Source of the DNA: Bosea vaviloviae
Lineage (GTDB): Bacteria > Pseudomonadota > Alphaproteobacteria > Rhizobiales > Beijerinckiaceae
Direction of reading: 5' to 3'
Assembly (NCBI RefSeq): GCF_001741865.1
Contig: NZ_CP017147.1
Coordinates: forward strand, 3,587,001-3,651,000
Length of the DNA: 64,000 nucleotides
Part shown: one piece after another, positions 42,538-50,495 of the stretch
How positions within the stretch are numbered: position 1 is the stretch's first letter
Layout of the letters: the number at the start of each line of letters is the position of its first letter
Position numbers and translations under genes: made by a program
Notes under the pieces: model-generated
Seen by the model: the letters and a program-made list of their open reading frames with translations, nothing else
Told to the model about the DNA's origin: nothing
Databases searched by the model: none

Positions 42538-42918
42538 TTACACATATTGCGCGATGCCGGCTCCGAACGACCAGTTCTCGCGGGCCGTTTCGACCAGGTT
42601 GATGAAGATGTCGTCGGGGCGCAGCCCTGGCTCGCGGCGCAGATTCTCGACGATTTTGGCGAACAGCGCTTTCTTCTGCGTCACGCCGCGCGAGCTTGAG
42701 ATCGTGAGCTGGATGATCACCAGCGCATCCGAGCGGTTGAAGCCGAAATAATTCGCGGCATAGATGAACTCGTCGGCCTCATGCTGGTGGATCACGGCGA
42801 AGAGGTCGTCTTCTGGCACCTCGAAGGTCTCGCGCAAGGCGCTGTAGACGCCGTGGACGATGGCTGCAGGCTCGGAGGCCGGGCGGCCGCGTCTCATGGA
42901 AATACGGATCAGGGGCAT
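42538..42918 (-). CDS. Tautomerase-superfamily protein
   Basis: 126 residues, starting [20 protein letters not shown]; the Pro directly after Met is the catalytic base of this superfamily once Met is removed. [20 protein letters not shown] and the [18 protein letters not shown] helix fit the longer (about 125-130 residue) tautomerase branch. Divergent from a LysR regulator gene that probably controls it. Confidence 0.85.
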   Translation of the reverse strand: MPLIRISMRRGRPASEPAAIVHGVYSALRETFEVPEDDLFAVIHQHEADEFIYAANYFGFNRSDALVIIQLTISSSRGVTQKKALFAKIVENLRREPGLRPDDIFINLVETARENWSFGAGIAQYV

Positions 42919-42993
42919 GGCTCTGGTTCCTGTAAAGGCGGCGCGGTTGCGTCGTGACAGGAAGCTAGGCTTGTCGATTAAATCTGAAAACCG

Positions 42994-43007
42994 TATCTAT
43001 ATAGATA
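42994..43007. promoter_or_regulatory. Palindrome between the tautomerase and LysR genes
   Basis: TATCTATATAGATA, a perfect 14-bp palindrome in an AT-rich stretch 25 nt upstream of the LysR start and 76 nt upstream of the tautomerase start. A likely LysR-type site. Confidence 0.5.
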
Positions 43008-43031
43008 TCAAAGATATGGATTTATGATGAT

Positions 43032-43877
43032 ATGAGTCTCTCCCTCGACATCGACGCCGTCGCCGCCTTCCTCGGCGCTGCAGAATTCCGCAGCTTCACC
43101 CGCGCGGCGCAGGCGTTAGGCACCACGCAATCCCTCGTCAGCGTCCGGGTGAAGCGCCTGGAGGAGATGCTCGGCCGCCTCTTGCTGCAGCGGCATCCGC
43201 GCCTGGTGCGGCTCACTGCCGAGGGCGAGCGCTTCCTGCCCGCCGCGCGCGATCTGATGGCGGCGCATGAGCGGGCACGCGAGGCTTTCTCGGATGCGCG
43301 TCAACGTATCGCGATCGGTATCAGCGAGCAGGCGGTCGGCCCCGATGTGCCGGTCCTGCTCGCCCGGCTTGCCGGCCACGATCCGCGCTGGCTGATCAGC
43401 CTGCGCATCGCGGCCTCGGCCGTGCTGGAGGAGGCTTTCGAGCGCGGCGAGCTCGATGTCGTGGTGCTGCGCCGCCTCGGCCCGGGCCGGACGGGGGAGG
43501 TGCTGCGGCGGGACGCCTTCGGCTGGTTTGCGGCGCCCACATTGATGCGCCAGCCGGACGAGCCCGTGCCGGTCGTCTCGCTGATGGCGGAATGCGGTTT
43601 GCGGCGGCACGCGACTGAGGTGCTCGACCACGCCGGCATCGCCTGGCGCGAGGCCTTCATCGGTGGCGGGATGGCGGCGGTGTTCGCCGCCGTTGTGGGC
43701 GGGCTCGGCGTATCGCCCCTGGCCGCGCGGATCGCGCCGCAAGGCGCGGTCGATGTCGGGCTGGAGTGGGGGCTGCCCGAACTCGGCGGTTCCGAGGTGG
43801 TCCTGCGCAGCAATGTCGCGACGCCGAAGGGGCATGCCTTCGTCAGGGAACTGGCGGCAGCCTTTCGCGAGCGGTGA
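43032..43877 (+). CDS. LysR-family transcriptional regulator
   Basis: 281 residues. N-terminal helix-turn-helix: IDAVAAFLGAAEFRSFTRAA, then QALGTTQSLVSVRVKRLEEM and LGRLLLQRHPRLVRLTAEGE, the LysR signature. The effector-binding part is periplasmic-binding-like (RIAIGISEQAVGPDVPVLLA, VVVLRRLGPG). Divergent from the tautomerase gene across a palindrome. Confidence 0.92.
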   Translation: MSLSLDIDAVAAFLGAAEFRSFTRAAQALGTTQSLVSVRVKRLEEMLGRLLLQRHPRLVRLTAEGERFLPAARDLMAAHERAREAFSDARQRIAIGISEQAVGPDVPVLLARLAGHDPRWLISLRIAASAVLEEAFERGELDVVVLRRLGPGRTGEVLRRDAFGWFAAPTLMRQPDEPVPVVSLMAECGLRRHATEVLDHAGIAWREAFIGGGMAAVFAAVVGGLGVSPLAARIAPQGAVDVGLEWGLPELGGSEVVLRSNVATPKGHAFVRELAAAFRER

Positions 43878-43914
43878 ACGATCCAATTGGATCGGAAACG
43901 GCTCTAGGAAAACC

Positions 43915-44859
43915 TCAGCCCTTCGGAAACTCCAGCCCCATCTCGCGATAGCGCTCCGGATCGTCGCTCCAGTTCTCGCGTACCTTTACGAACAGGAAGA
44001 GATGCACCTTGGCCTCTGCGGCTTCGGAAATCTCGACGCGCGCCTTCTGGCCGATCGCCTTGATGGTCTGGCCGCCTTCGCCGAGCACGATCTTCCGCTG
44101 GCCCTCGCGCTCGACATAGATCGTCTGCTCGATGCGTACGGAGCCGTCGGGCCTCTGCTGCCAGCTCTCGGTCTCGACCGTGGAGCGATAGGGCAGTTCG
44201 TCATGCAGCCGCTCGAAGATCTTCTCGCGCGTGATCTCGGCGGCGAGGAAGCGCAGGGGCGCATCCGAGATCTGGTCTTCCGGATAGAGCCAGGGGCCGA
44301 GCGGCAGCCGCGTTTCCAGCCAGGCCAGGACGTCCTTGACGCCGTAGCCGGTCAGCGCCGCGATCATGAAAGTGGCCTCGAACCGGCCCAGCTCGTTCAC
44401 CTGGGTGGTGATCTGGAGCAGCTTTTCCTTCGCCACCAGGTCGATCTTGTTGAGGATCAGGAACTTCGGCTGCTTCAGCTCGGCGAGCTTCTCCAGCAGG
44501 CGGGTGTTCTCCTCATTGTCGAAACGCTCGACATCGATCAGCACGCCGATCAGGTCGGCATCGGTCGCGCCGCCCCAGGCGCTCGTCACCATGGCGCGGT
44601 CGAGCCGGCGCTTGGGCGCGAAGATGCCGGGCGTGTCGACGAAGATCACCTGCGCCACGCCCGACAGCGCGATGCCGCGCACCTGCGTACGCGTCGTCTG
44701 CACCTTGCGCGAGACGATCGAGACCTTTGCGCCGACGAGCTGGTTGAGCAGCGTCGACTTGCCGGCATTGGGCGCGCCGATCAACGCCACAAACCCGCAG
44801 CGTGTGGGCCGAGTCTCTTGGAGAGGTTTCTCCTGGGGGGGGTGTCCCGCCTCAGCCAT
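43915..44859 (-). CDS. era: GTPase Era
   Basis: 314 residues. G1 ALIGAPNAGKSTLLNQLVGA, G2 TTRTQVRGI, G3 VFVDTPGIF, G4 LILNKIDLV, then the C-terminal KH domain RKIVLGEGGQTIKAIGQKAR. It binds 16S rRNA in small-subunit assembly. Overlaps the end of rnc by 8 nt. In relatives recO follows, but here recO lies some 15 kb away. Confidence 0.98.
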   Translation of the reverse strand: MAEAGHPPQEKPLQETRPTRCGFVALIGAPNAGKSTLLNQLVGAKVSIVSRKVQTTRTQVRGIALSGVAQVIFVDTPGIFAPKRRLDRAMVTSAWGGATDADLIGVLIDVERFDNEENTRLLEKLAELKQPKFLILNKIDLVAKEKLLQITTQVNELGRFEATFMIAALTGYGVKDVLAWLETRLPLGPWLYPEDQISDAPLRFLAAEITREKIFERLHDELPYRSTVETESWQQRPDGSVRIEQTIYVEREGQRKIVLGEGGQTIKAIGQKARVEISEAAEAKVHLFLFVKVRENWSDDPERYREMGLEFPKG

Positions 44860-45583
44860 TGTCGTTCTCCATGGTTTCGCTCCAGAGGCTTTCGCGCCTC
44901 AGGAAGGCCTCTGCCGCCGCCTGCTCGGCCAGCCGCTTGGACGGGCCCTGCGCTTCGGCGTCGTCCAGGCCGGTGATGCGTACGGCGACGCGGAAGACCG
45001 GGGCGTGGTCCGGTCCCGTGCGGCCGCGTTCGCTATAGGTCGGCGTCGGGTAGCCCTGGCCCTGCGCCCATTCCTGCAGCGCCGTCTTGGCGTCGCGCAA
45101 GGGGCGGACCGGCTTCAGCAGGCGCTCGCCGAAGGCGCGCTCGACGAGAACGCGCGCCGCCTCGTAGCCTCCATCGATGAACGCCGCCCCGATGATCGCC
45201 TCGCAGGCATCGGCCAGGATCGCCTTGTTCTTGCGCGCCCCGCCGAGGATCTCACCCTCGCCGAGCCGCATGAACTGGCCCAGATCCCAGGCGAGCGCCA
45301 CCTCGGCGCAGGTCTCCTTTCGCACGAGATCGGCCAGCCGGCGCGACATGTCGCCTTCCTCGGCGAGAGGGTAACGCCGAAACAGCATGTCGGCTACGCT
45401 CAGGCCCAGGACGCGGTCGCCGAGGAACTCCAGGCGCTGATAGCTGCCCAGGCGCGGCCCGTCGGCGCTCATATGGGTCAGCGCCGTGGTCAGCAGCGTG
45501 CGATCGGCGAAGACATGGCCGAGCGCCGTCTCCAGCTTCGCCAGGTCTGGCGTCTTGCGCCCGCCTTCTCCCGGCTTGCTCAC
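44852..45583 (-). CDS. rnc: Ribonuclease III
   Basis: 243 residues from GTG 45581-45583, overlapping the lepB stop (GTGA). RLEFLGDRVLGLSVADMLF is the RNase III signature with catalytic acids, IGAAFIDGGYEAAR is the second acidic site, and a double-stranded RNA-binding domain occupies about residues 165-240 (DAKTALQEWAQGQGYPTPTY, QGPSKRLAEQAAAEAFL). Processes rRNA precursors and structured RNA. Confidence 0.97.
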   Translation of the reverse strand: MSKPGEGGRKTPDLAKLETALGHVFADRTLLTTALTHMSADGPRLGSYQRLEFLGDRVLGLSVADMLFRRYPLAEEGDMSRRLADLVRKETCAEVALAWDLGQFMRLGEGEILGGARKNKAILADACEAIIGAAFIDGGYEAARVLVERAFGERLLKPVRPLRDAKTALQEWAQGQGYPTPTYSERGRTGPDHAPVFRVAVRITGLDDAEAQGPSKRLAEQAAAEAFLRRESLWSETMENDNG

Positions 45584-46362
45584 TTGATCGCGCTGAACAG
45601 GCGGTTCCAGCGAACCGTCCAGGGCCATTCCCAGACGCGCCAGGCCGAGGCGCCGTCCTCGATCGAGAAGAAGATGATCTCGGCGCGGCCGACGAAGTTC
45701 TCGAAGGGCACGAAGCCGACGCTGCGGTCGCGCGAGTCGAGCGAATTGTCGCGGTTGTCGCCCATCATGAAGAAATGCCCCGGCGGCACCAGGAAGACGG
45801 GGGTGTTGTCGAAGGTGCCGGTGTCGCCCTCGCGCTCGATGATCTCGTGGCTGACCCCATTGGGCAAGGTCTCGCGATACTGGATGACCGGCGTGCTGCG
45901 GCCCCAATTATCGGTGGAGACGTAGTCAGCGATGCGCTCGCGCTTCACCGGCACATTGTTGATGTGCAGGATGCCGTTGATCATCTGGATGCGGTCACCC
46001 GGCAGGCCGATGACGCGCTTGATGTAGTCGGTGGAATTGTCGGTCGGAAGCTTGAACACGGCGATGTCGCCGCGCTTGGGCTCGGCCGCCCAGACGCGTC
46101 CGTCGAACAGCGGCGGGCTGAACGGAACCGAATGCTTGGAGTAGCCGTAGGTATATTTCGAGACAAACAGATAATCGCCGATCAGCAGGGTCGGGATCAA
46201 CGAGCCGGACGGAATGTTGAACGGCTGGAACAGCAGCGTGCGGATGACGAGTGCGATCAGCAGCGCCTGGACGACGACCTTGATCGTCTCGAGAACGCCG
46301 CCTTCGTCCTTGGCGCCCTTGTCTCGGGCTGCTTTGCTCTTGATGTCGGCGTCGTTGGCCAC
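45580..46362 (-). CDS. lepB: Signal peptidase I
   Basis: 260 residues from GTG 46360-46362 (VANDADIKSKAARDKGAKDE); the open frame continues upstream to 47019 only as a shadow of the MscS gene. One membrane segment (VVVQALLIALVIRTLLF) precedes the catalytic Ser in FNIPSGSLIPTLLIGDYLF. The catalytic Lys is in YIKRVIGLPGDRI and the conserved GDNRDNSLDSRD follows. It cuts signal peptides outside the inner membrane. First gene of lepB-rnc-era. Confidence 0.96.
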   Translation of the reverse strand: MANDADIKSKAARDKGAKDEGGVLETIKVVVQALLIALVIRTLLFQPFNIPSGSLIPTLLIGDYLFVSKYTYGYSKHSVPFSPPLFDGRVWAAEPKRGDIAVFKLPTDNSTDYIKRVIGLPGDRIQMINGILHINNVPVKRERIADYVSTDNWGRSTPVIQYRETLPNGVSHEIIEREGDTGTFDNTPVFLVPPGHFFMMGDNRDNSLDSRDRSVGFVPFENFVGRAEIIFFSIEDGASAWRVWEWPWTVRWNRLFSAIK

Positions 46363-46454
46363 GCGGGCGCTCCTGGTTCGACTTATAGTGCGCGGTCTAG
46401 CGGAATGTTGCGCTGCGGACAACGGCGAGCCGCCAAGGCTCCGCATATCCGCCA

Positions 46455-46526
46455 GATCACGTCGCCTTCGGACGGCATCGTCCGAAGGCGACGTGATCGA
46501 TTCCAAAAGGTGAGAGCATTGCTCTG
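46455..46526. repeat. Structured intergenic repeat, type A-related
   Basis: GATCACGTCGCCTTCGGACG-GCAT-CGTCCGAAGGCGACGTGATC, a perfect 20-bp stem with a 4-nt loop, followed by TTCCAAAAGGTGAGAGCATT and GCTCT. The first hairpin and linker match those at 48708-48770, but the second hairpin is missing. It lies between lepB and the MscS gene. Confidence 0.88.
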
Positions 46527-46550
46527 GCTCGCAGTGAGAGCCAATAACGG

Positions 46551-47717
46551 CTATTCGGCGGCGCGCCGTGCAATGACTGCATTGGCGGGGCCTGTCGGCT
46601 CGACGGACATGGTCTCGGCGCGCAGGCGTGGCAGTGAGCGGGGATGCTCGCGCTGCAGGAAGGCGATCAGCTTCTCGCGCACCTCGCAGCGCAGATCGAA
46701 GGCGCGTGGCGAGGTGCCGGCGCTGACCAGGATGCGGACCTCCATCGTCGATTGCCGGAAGTCCGTCACCTGCACATTGACCACCCGCCGGTCCCACAGC
46801 TTCGAGCCGTTGGCGATCTCCTCGACCTTGGCGCGCAGCGCGTCGATCGGCGTCTCGTAGTCGAGATAGAGCATCACGGTGCCGATCAGCGCGGCATTGT
46901 CGCGCGTCCAGTTCTGGAACGGCTTCTCGATGAAATAGCTCAGCGGCAGGATCATCCGGCGCCAGTCCCAGAGCCGCATGACGACATAGGTCGAGGTGAT
47001 CTCCTCGACATTGCCCCATTCGCCCTCGACCAGCAGGGCATCGTCGATGCGGATCGGCTGCGTCACGGCGAGCTGGATGCCGGCGAAGATGTTCTTCAAA
47101 ACGGGTTGGAGCGCCAGGCCGACGACGATGCCGGCCGCGCCCGCCGAGGCGAGCAGGCTGACCCCGTATTGCCTGACGCCGTCGAAGGTCATCAGCGCGG
47201 CCGAGAGCGCCACGATGACGATCGTGATGTCGCCGACGCGCTGGAGGATGCGGGTCTGCGTCACATGCTTGCGCGCCAGGAGATTGTCGTCGGCATCGAG
47301 CTTGAAGCGGCGCAGATAGACCGTCGTCCAGACATGCAGCGCGGTCTTGGCGATCCAGCCCACCAGCGCCACGAAGCAGACCAGCAGGATCTGGCGGATC
47401 AGCACCGCTTGCCCATTGCTCAGCGGGGAGACGCTCGCGGCAAAGCCGAGTGCGACCGTTATCACGGCGAAACGTGTCGGCCCATGCGTGCGCGAGACCA
47501 GCGAGCGCCAGAACAGGTCCATCCCGCTGACCAGCCGCGTCAGGATGGCGAAGGCAGTCCTATGCGCCAGCAGGGCCAGCGCCACCGCAAGGGTGAAGGC
47601 CCCGAGGCTGATCAGCCAGGACGGCAGAAACGAAAGCGGCATGCCGAGCCAGGTATTGCCGAGCCAGGTACTGCTGAGCCAAATCGCGGCTTGGTCCATT
47701 CTCGCGGCTTGGTCCAT
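46551..47717 (-). CDS. Mechanosensitive ion channel, MscS family
   Basis: 388 residues. Four or five membrane segments; the pore helix region LLASAGAAGIVVGLALQPVL and KNIFAGIQLAVTQPIRIDDA is the MscS signature, then VEEITSTYVVMRLWDWRRMI and LPLSYFIEKPFQNWTRDN (beta domain). Releases solutes on osmotic downshock. The start is uncertain: the first residues are a duplicated MDQAAR/MDQAAI, so 47717, 47699 or the later MPLSFLP may be used. Confidence 0.92.
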   Translation of the reverse strand: MDQAARMDQAAIWLSSTWLGNTWLGMPLSFLPSWLISLGAFTLAVALALLAHRTAFAILTRLVSGMDLFWRSLVSRTHGPTRFAVITVALGFAASVSPLSNGQAVLIRQILLVCFVALVGWIAKTALHVWTTVYLRRFKLDADDNLLARKHVTQTRILQRVGDITIVIVALSAALMTFDGVRQYGVSLLASAGAAGIVVGLALQPVLKNIFAGIQLAVTQPIRIDDALLVEGEWGNVEEITSTYVVMRLWDWRRMILPLSYFIEKPFQNWTRDNAALIGTVMLYLDYETPIDALRAKVEEIANGSKLWDRRVVNVQVTDFRQSTMEVRILVSAGTSPRAFDLRCEVREKLIAFLQREHPRSLPRLRAETMSVEPTGPANAVIARRAAE

Positions 47718-47885
47718 TCACCCCCCTGTGAAGCGGCAAATCGCTGGTCCGTCGCTGCTGCAACGCAGCACGGTTCGGGAAGTTCAAACTCCGCTTTTGA
47801 CGCAGGGCAGGGGCCAAACTGCGTCGATTGACCGCACCAACCCTAGGATGCAGCATGCTGGCCACTGATTCTTGGGGGAAATGCC

Positions 47886-48578
47886 ATGAGTACGAAGAAA
47901 TATGTAGCTGAGGCGATAGGCACGTTCTGGCTGACATTCGCGGGCTGCGGCAGCGCCGTCATTGCCGCCGGGTTTCCACAGGTCGGGATCGGGTTGCTTG
48001 GCGTCTCGCTCGCCTTCGGCCTCACGGTCGTGACCATGGCCTATGCTGTCGGCCATATCTCCGGCGGCCATTTCAACCCTGCTGTCACGATCGGGCTCGC
48101 GGCCGGCGGGCGCTTTCCGGCAAGCCAGATCCCGCCCTATGTCATCGCCCAGGTGGTCGGCGGCATCGCAGCGGCGGCGCTGCTTTACGTGATCGCCAGC
48201 GGCGCGCCGGGCTTTGATGTCTCGAAGGGCTTTGCCTCCAACGGCTATGCCGACCATTCGCCGGGCAAATACAGCCTGGTTGCGGCGCTGGTGGCCGAAT
48301 TCGTCCTGACGGCGGTCTTCCTCTTCGTGATCTTCGGCGCGACCAGCAAGCAGGCTCCCGCCGGCTTCGCACCGCTCGCGATCGGCCTGGCGCTGACGCT
48401 GATCCATCTGGTCAGCATCCCGGTGACCAACACCTCGGTGAACCCGGCGCGCAGCACGGGGCCGGCCTTGTTCGTCGGCGGATGGGCTTTGTCCCAGCTT
48501 TGGCTGTTCTGGGTCGCGCCGATCCTCGGCGGCGCCTTCGGCGGCATCCTCTATCGCTGGTTGAACGACGAGAAGTGA
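47886..48578 (+). CDS. aqpZ: Aquaporin Z-like water channel
   Basis: 230 residues, six membrane segments and both NPA boxes: [20 protein letters not shown] and [20 protein letters not shown]. The arginine after the second NPA (NPARS) is the selectivity-filter residue. The start is [20 protein letters not shown], behind GGGGGAAATGCC. Water-selective rather than glycerol type by the NPARST motif. Divergent from the MscS gene, giving two osmotic genes back to back. Confidence 0.95.
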   Translation: MSTKKYVAEAIGTFWLTFAGCGSAVIAAGFPQVGIGLLGVSLAFGLTVVTMAYAVGHISGGHFNPAVTIGLAAGGRFPASQIPPYVIAQVVGGIAAAALLYVIASGAPGFDVSKGFASNGYADHSPGKYSLVAALVAEFVLTAVFLFVIFGATSKQAPAGFAPLAIGLALTLIHLVSIPVTNTSVNPARSTGPALFVGGWALSQLWLFWVAPILGGAFGGILYRWLNDEK

Positions 48579-48600
48579 CGAGCGACTGGTCCTGACGCCC

Positions 48601-48817
48601 CTACAGCATCAGACCGAGTATCGTATCGGTCCGATGCTGTAGGGTTTTGATTCTGCATCGGCTTGTTCCGAAAACCGGTTCCCACTTTTCGAGCCGATGC
48701 ACTCGGTCACGTCGTATTCGGACGGCATCGTCCGAATACGAAAAACGTGACCGATCCTAAAAGTTGAGAGCATTGCTCTTGCGAAAAACCGGTACCCACT
48801 TTTTCGCGCAATGCTCT
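48601..48817. repeat. Composite structured repeat, type A, between aqpZ and the DUF2332 gene
   Basis: Several hairpins in a row: CTACAGCATC...GATGCTGTAG (48601-48642); GCATCGGCT...AGCCGATGC with AACCGGTTCCCAC in the loop; GGTCACGTCGTATTCGGACG paired with its near-complement ending AACGTGACC; linker; AGAGCATTGC...GCAATGCTCT with GCGAAAAACCGGTACCCACT. The last two repeat the two-hairpin layout of the copies at 19157 and 50324. Confidence 0.85.
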
Positions 48818-48820
48818 GCT

Positions 48821-49888
48821 TCAGGACCACGCCACCCAGCGGCCGTGGAAATCGGCCCGGGCGATCTCGCGATCCGTGCCGGTCGGCCAGGTGGTCAGCG
48901 TCACGGCGGCGCCCTCCTTCCTGCCGTCGGCCTCCATGCGGAGCCAGGCGAGGGGGCGTTCCAGACTGGCGGCTTCGCCAGCCTTCCGCATTGCACCCGT
49001 GATACGCTCTTTCGTTGCCTCGGGCATGTATTGCCACATGATGCTGTGCATCAGCACACGCGTCAGGCCTGCCTCGGTCGGCTCCGCGAGACGCGCCTCG
49101 ACCCAGGTTGCGGCGTCCCCCTGTTCGACCCGCCACGGCATCCCCGCGGCGAAATCGAAGGCCGCTTCGGTCGTTTCCACCCGCGCGCTCTGGTCTGGCC
49201 AGATATAGGACAGTACCCGCTGCCGGTCGCGGTCCGAGGCCGCGTCGAGCGGGTTGAGATCGCAGGCGCGCCGCGTCACGACCGCGAGCGGCGTCGTAAG
49301 CTCGGGCGCGCTACCGCGCCATTCGCTGCAGATCACGACACCGGAGCCGGCTTGGCCGTAAGCGGCCGTTCCCAGTTCGTAACGATAGTGCTCGAAGCCG
49401 AGATTGAGCCCGGCGCTCGCGCCGATCTCGAGCAGGCTCAGCGGCAGGCCGAATTCGCGCGCGATGGTCAGCCCGCCGCCGAGCAGGGCGGAGCTGCGCC
49501 GGACTTCGTTGGTCTGCGGAGCGCTGTCGAGATAATCGTGCAGGAAGGCGTCATGGCTGACGATCGTTCGCGCCAAGGCGTGCCAGAGCGCTTCGCGATC
49601 GCCCTGCTTGGGAGGATAGACCTCCTGCAAGGCCGGAACCTGTCCGCTCCGCGCCAGCGCGTTGAAGGCGCCAGCTGCCCGCAGCGCCAGCGCATCGGCC
49701 CGGGCATGGCCCGGCCAGTTCAGCACGCGCCGGCCAAAACGGCTGGAATGGTCGAGGCGGCTGCCTAGCAGATCGCAGAGCTCGGCTGTGAAGGGTGAGC
49801 CGAGCTCGCGGCAATATCCGGCCTGATCGTGGAAATTGCGCCTGGCCTCGTTGGCGTCCGACGCCTCCATCGGCGAAGACGGTTGCAT
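48821..49888 (-). CDS. DUF2332 family protein
   Basis: 355 residues from ATG 49886-49888 (MQPSSPMEASDANEARRNFH). HDQAGYCRELGSPFTAELCD, LLEIGASAGLNLGFEHYRYE (SAM-binding-like glycine motif) and HSIMWQYMPEATKERI are the DUF2332 features. The EIGASAGLNL block suggests a methyltransferase-like fold, but no activity is established to my knowledge. It is flanked, together with acpS, by inverted type A repeats. Confidence 0.85.
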   Translation of the reverse strand: MQPSSPMEASDANEARRNFHDQAGYCRELGSPFTAELCDLLGSRLDHSSRFGRRVLNWPGHARADALALRAAGAFNALARSGQVPALQEVYPPKQGDREALWHALARTIVSHDAFLHDYLDSAPQTNEVRRSSALLGGGLTIAREFGLPLSLLEIGASAGLNLGFEHYRYELGTAAYGQAGSGVVICSEWRGSAPELTTPLAVVTRRACDLNPLDAASDRDRQRVLSYIWPDQSARVETTEAAFDFAAGMPWRVEQGDAATWVEARLAEPTEAGLTRVLMHSIMWQYMPEATKERITGAMRKAGEAASLERPLAWLRMEADGRKEGAAVTLTTWPTGTDREIARADFHGRWVAWS

Positions 49889-49898
49889 CGGCGTCCTT

Positions 49899-50312
49899 TC
49901 AGGCGGAGTTCGCGGCCTTCGCACGGGCCTCGATCACGACGAAGGCCTGGGCCATTGGCGGGTCGTCGGTCAGTGAGACATGGATGACCGCCTCATGACC
50001 CGGCGGCGTCATCGCCAGGAGCCGCTCGGCCGCGCCGCCGGTCAGGCGCAATGTCGGCCGCCCGCCGGGAAGGTTGATAACCTCCATGTCGCGCCAGAAT
50101 ACGCCGGCCCGCATCCCGGTTCCCAGCGCCTTGGAGCAGGCTTCCTTCGCGGCGAAGCGGCGCGCATAGGACGCGGCCCGCGTCGCGCGCCGATCCGATT
50201 TCAGGCGCTCACCCTCGGTGAAGACGCGATGGGTGAAGCGCTCGCCGAACCGGGCGAGCGATTGCTCGATGCGGGTGATGTCGCAGAGGTCGGAGCCGAT
50301 ACCGAGGATCAT
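49899..50312 (-). CDS. acpS: Holo-[acyl-carrier-protein] synthase
   Basis: 137 residues: [20 protein letters not shown] (metal-binding Asp8), [16 protein letters not shown] and [20 protein letters not shown] (FAAKEA with the conserved Glu). It transfers phosphopantetheine from CoA to acyl carrier protein. In relatives it is next to pdxJ and lepB; here aroA and repeats separate it from pdxJ. Confidence 0.96.
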   Translation of the reverse strand: MILGIGSDLCDITRIEQSLARFGERFTHRVFTEGERLKSDRRATRAASYARRFAAKEACSKALGTGMRAGVFWRDMEVINLPGGRPTLRLTGGAAERLLAMTPPGHEAVIHVSLTDDPPMAQAFVVIEARAKAANSA

Positions 50313-50323
50313 GTCTCGGATTT

Positions 50324-50449
50324 AGAGCAGGACGCGAAAAAGTGGAAACCGGTTTTTCGCATTGGTCCTGCTCTCACTCTTAGATGAGAGACGGATTCAG
50401 ACTTCGGATGGGATCACTTCGTGAGCCCATCCGAAATCATCCGGCTCTC
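50324..50449. repeat. Two-hairpin structured repeat, type A (long copy 2, inverted)
   Basis: Reverse-complement counterpart of 19157-19280 over the whole length. The stem that reads CAGATGG/CCATCTG there reads CGGATGG/CCATCCG here: a compensated pair. A second partial copy of the AACCGGTTT hairpin follows at 50451-50497 and reaches the aroA stop codon. Confidence 0.88.
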
Positions 50450-50495
50450 GCAGGACGCGAAAAAGTGGAAACCGGTTTTTCGCATTGATCCGTCT

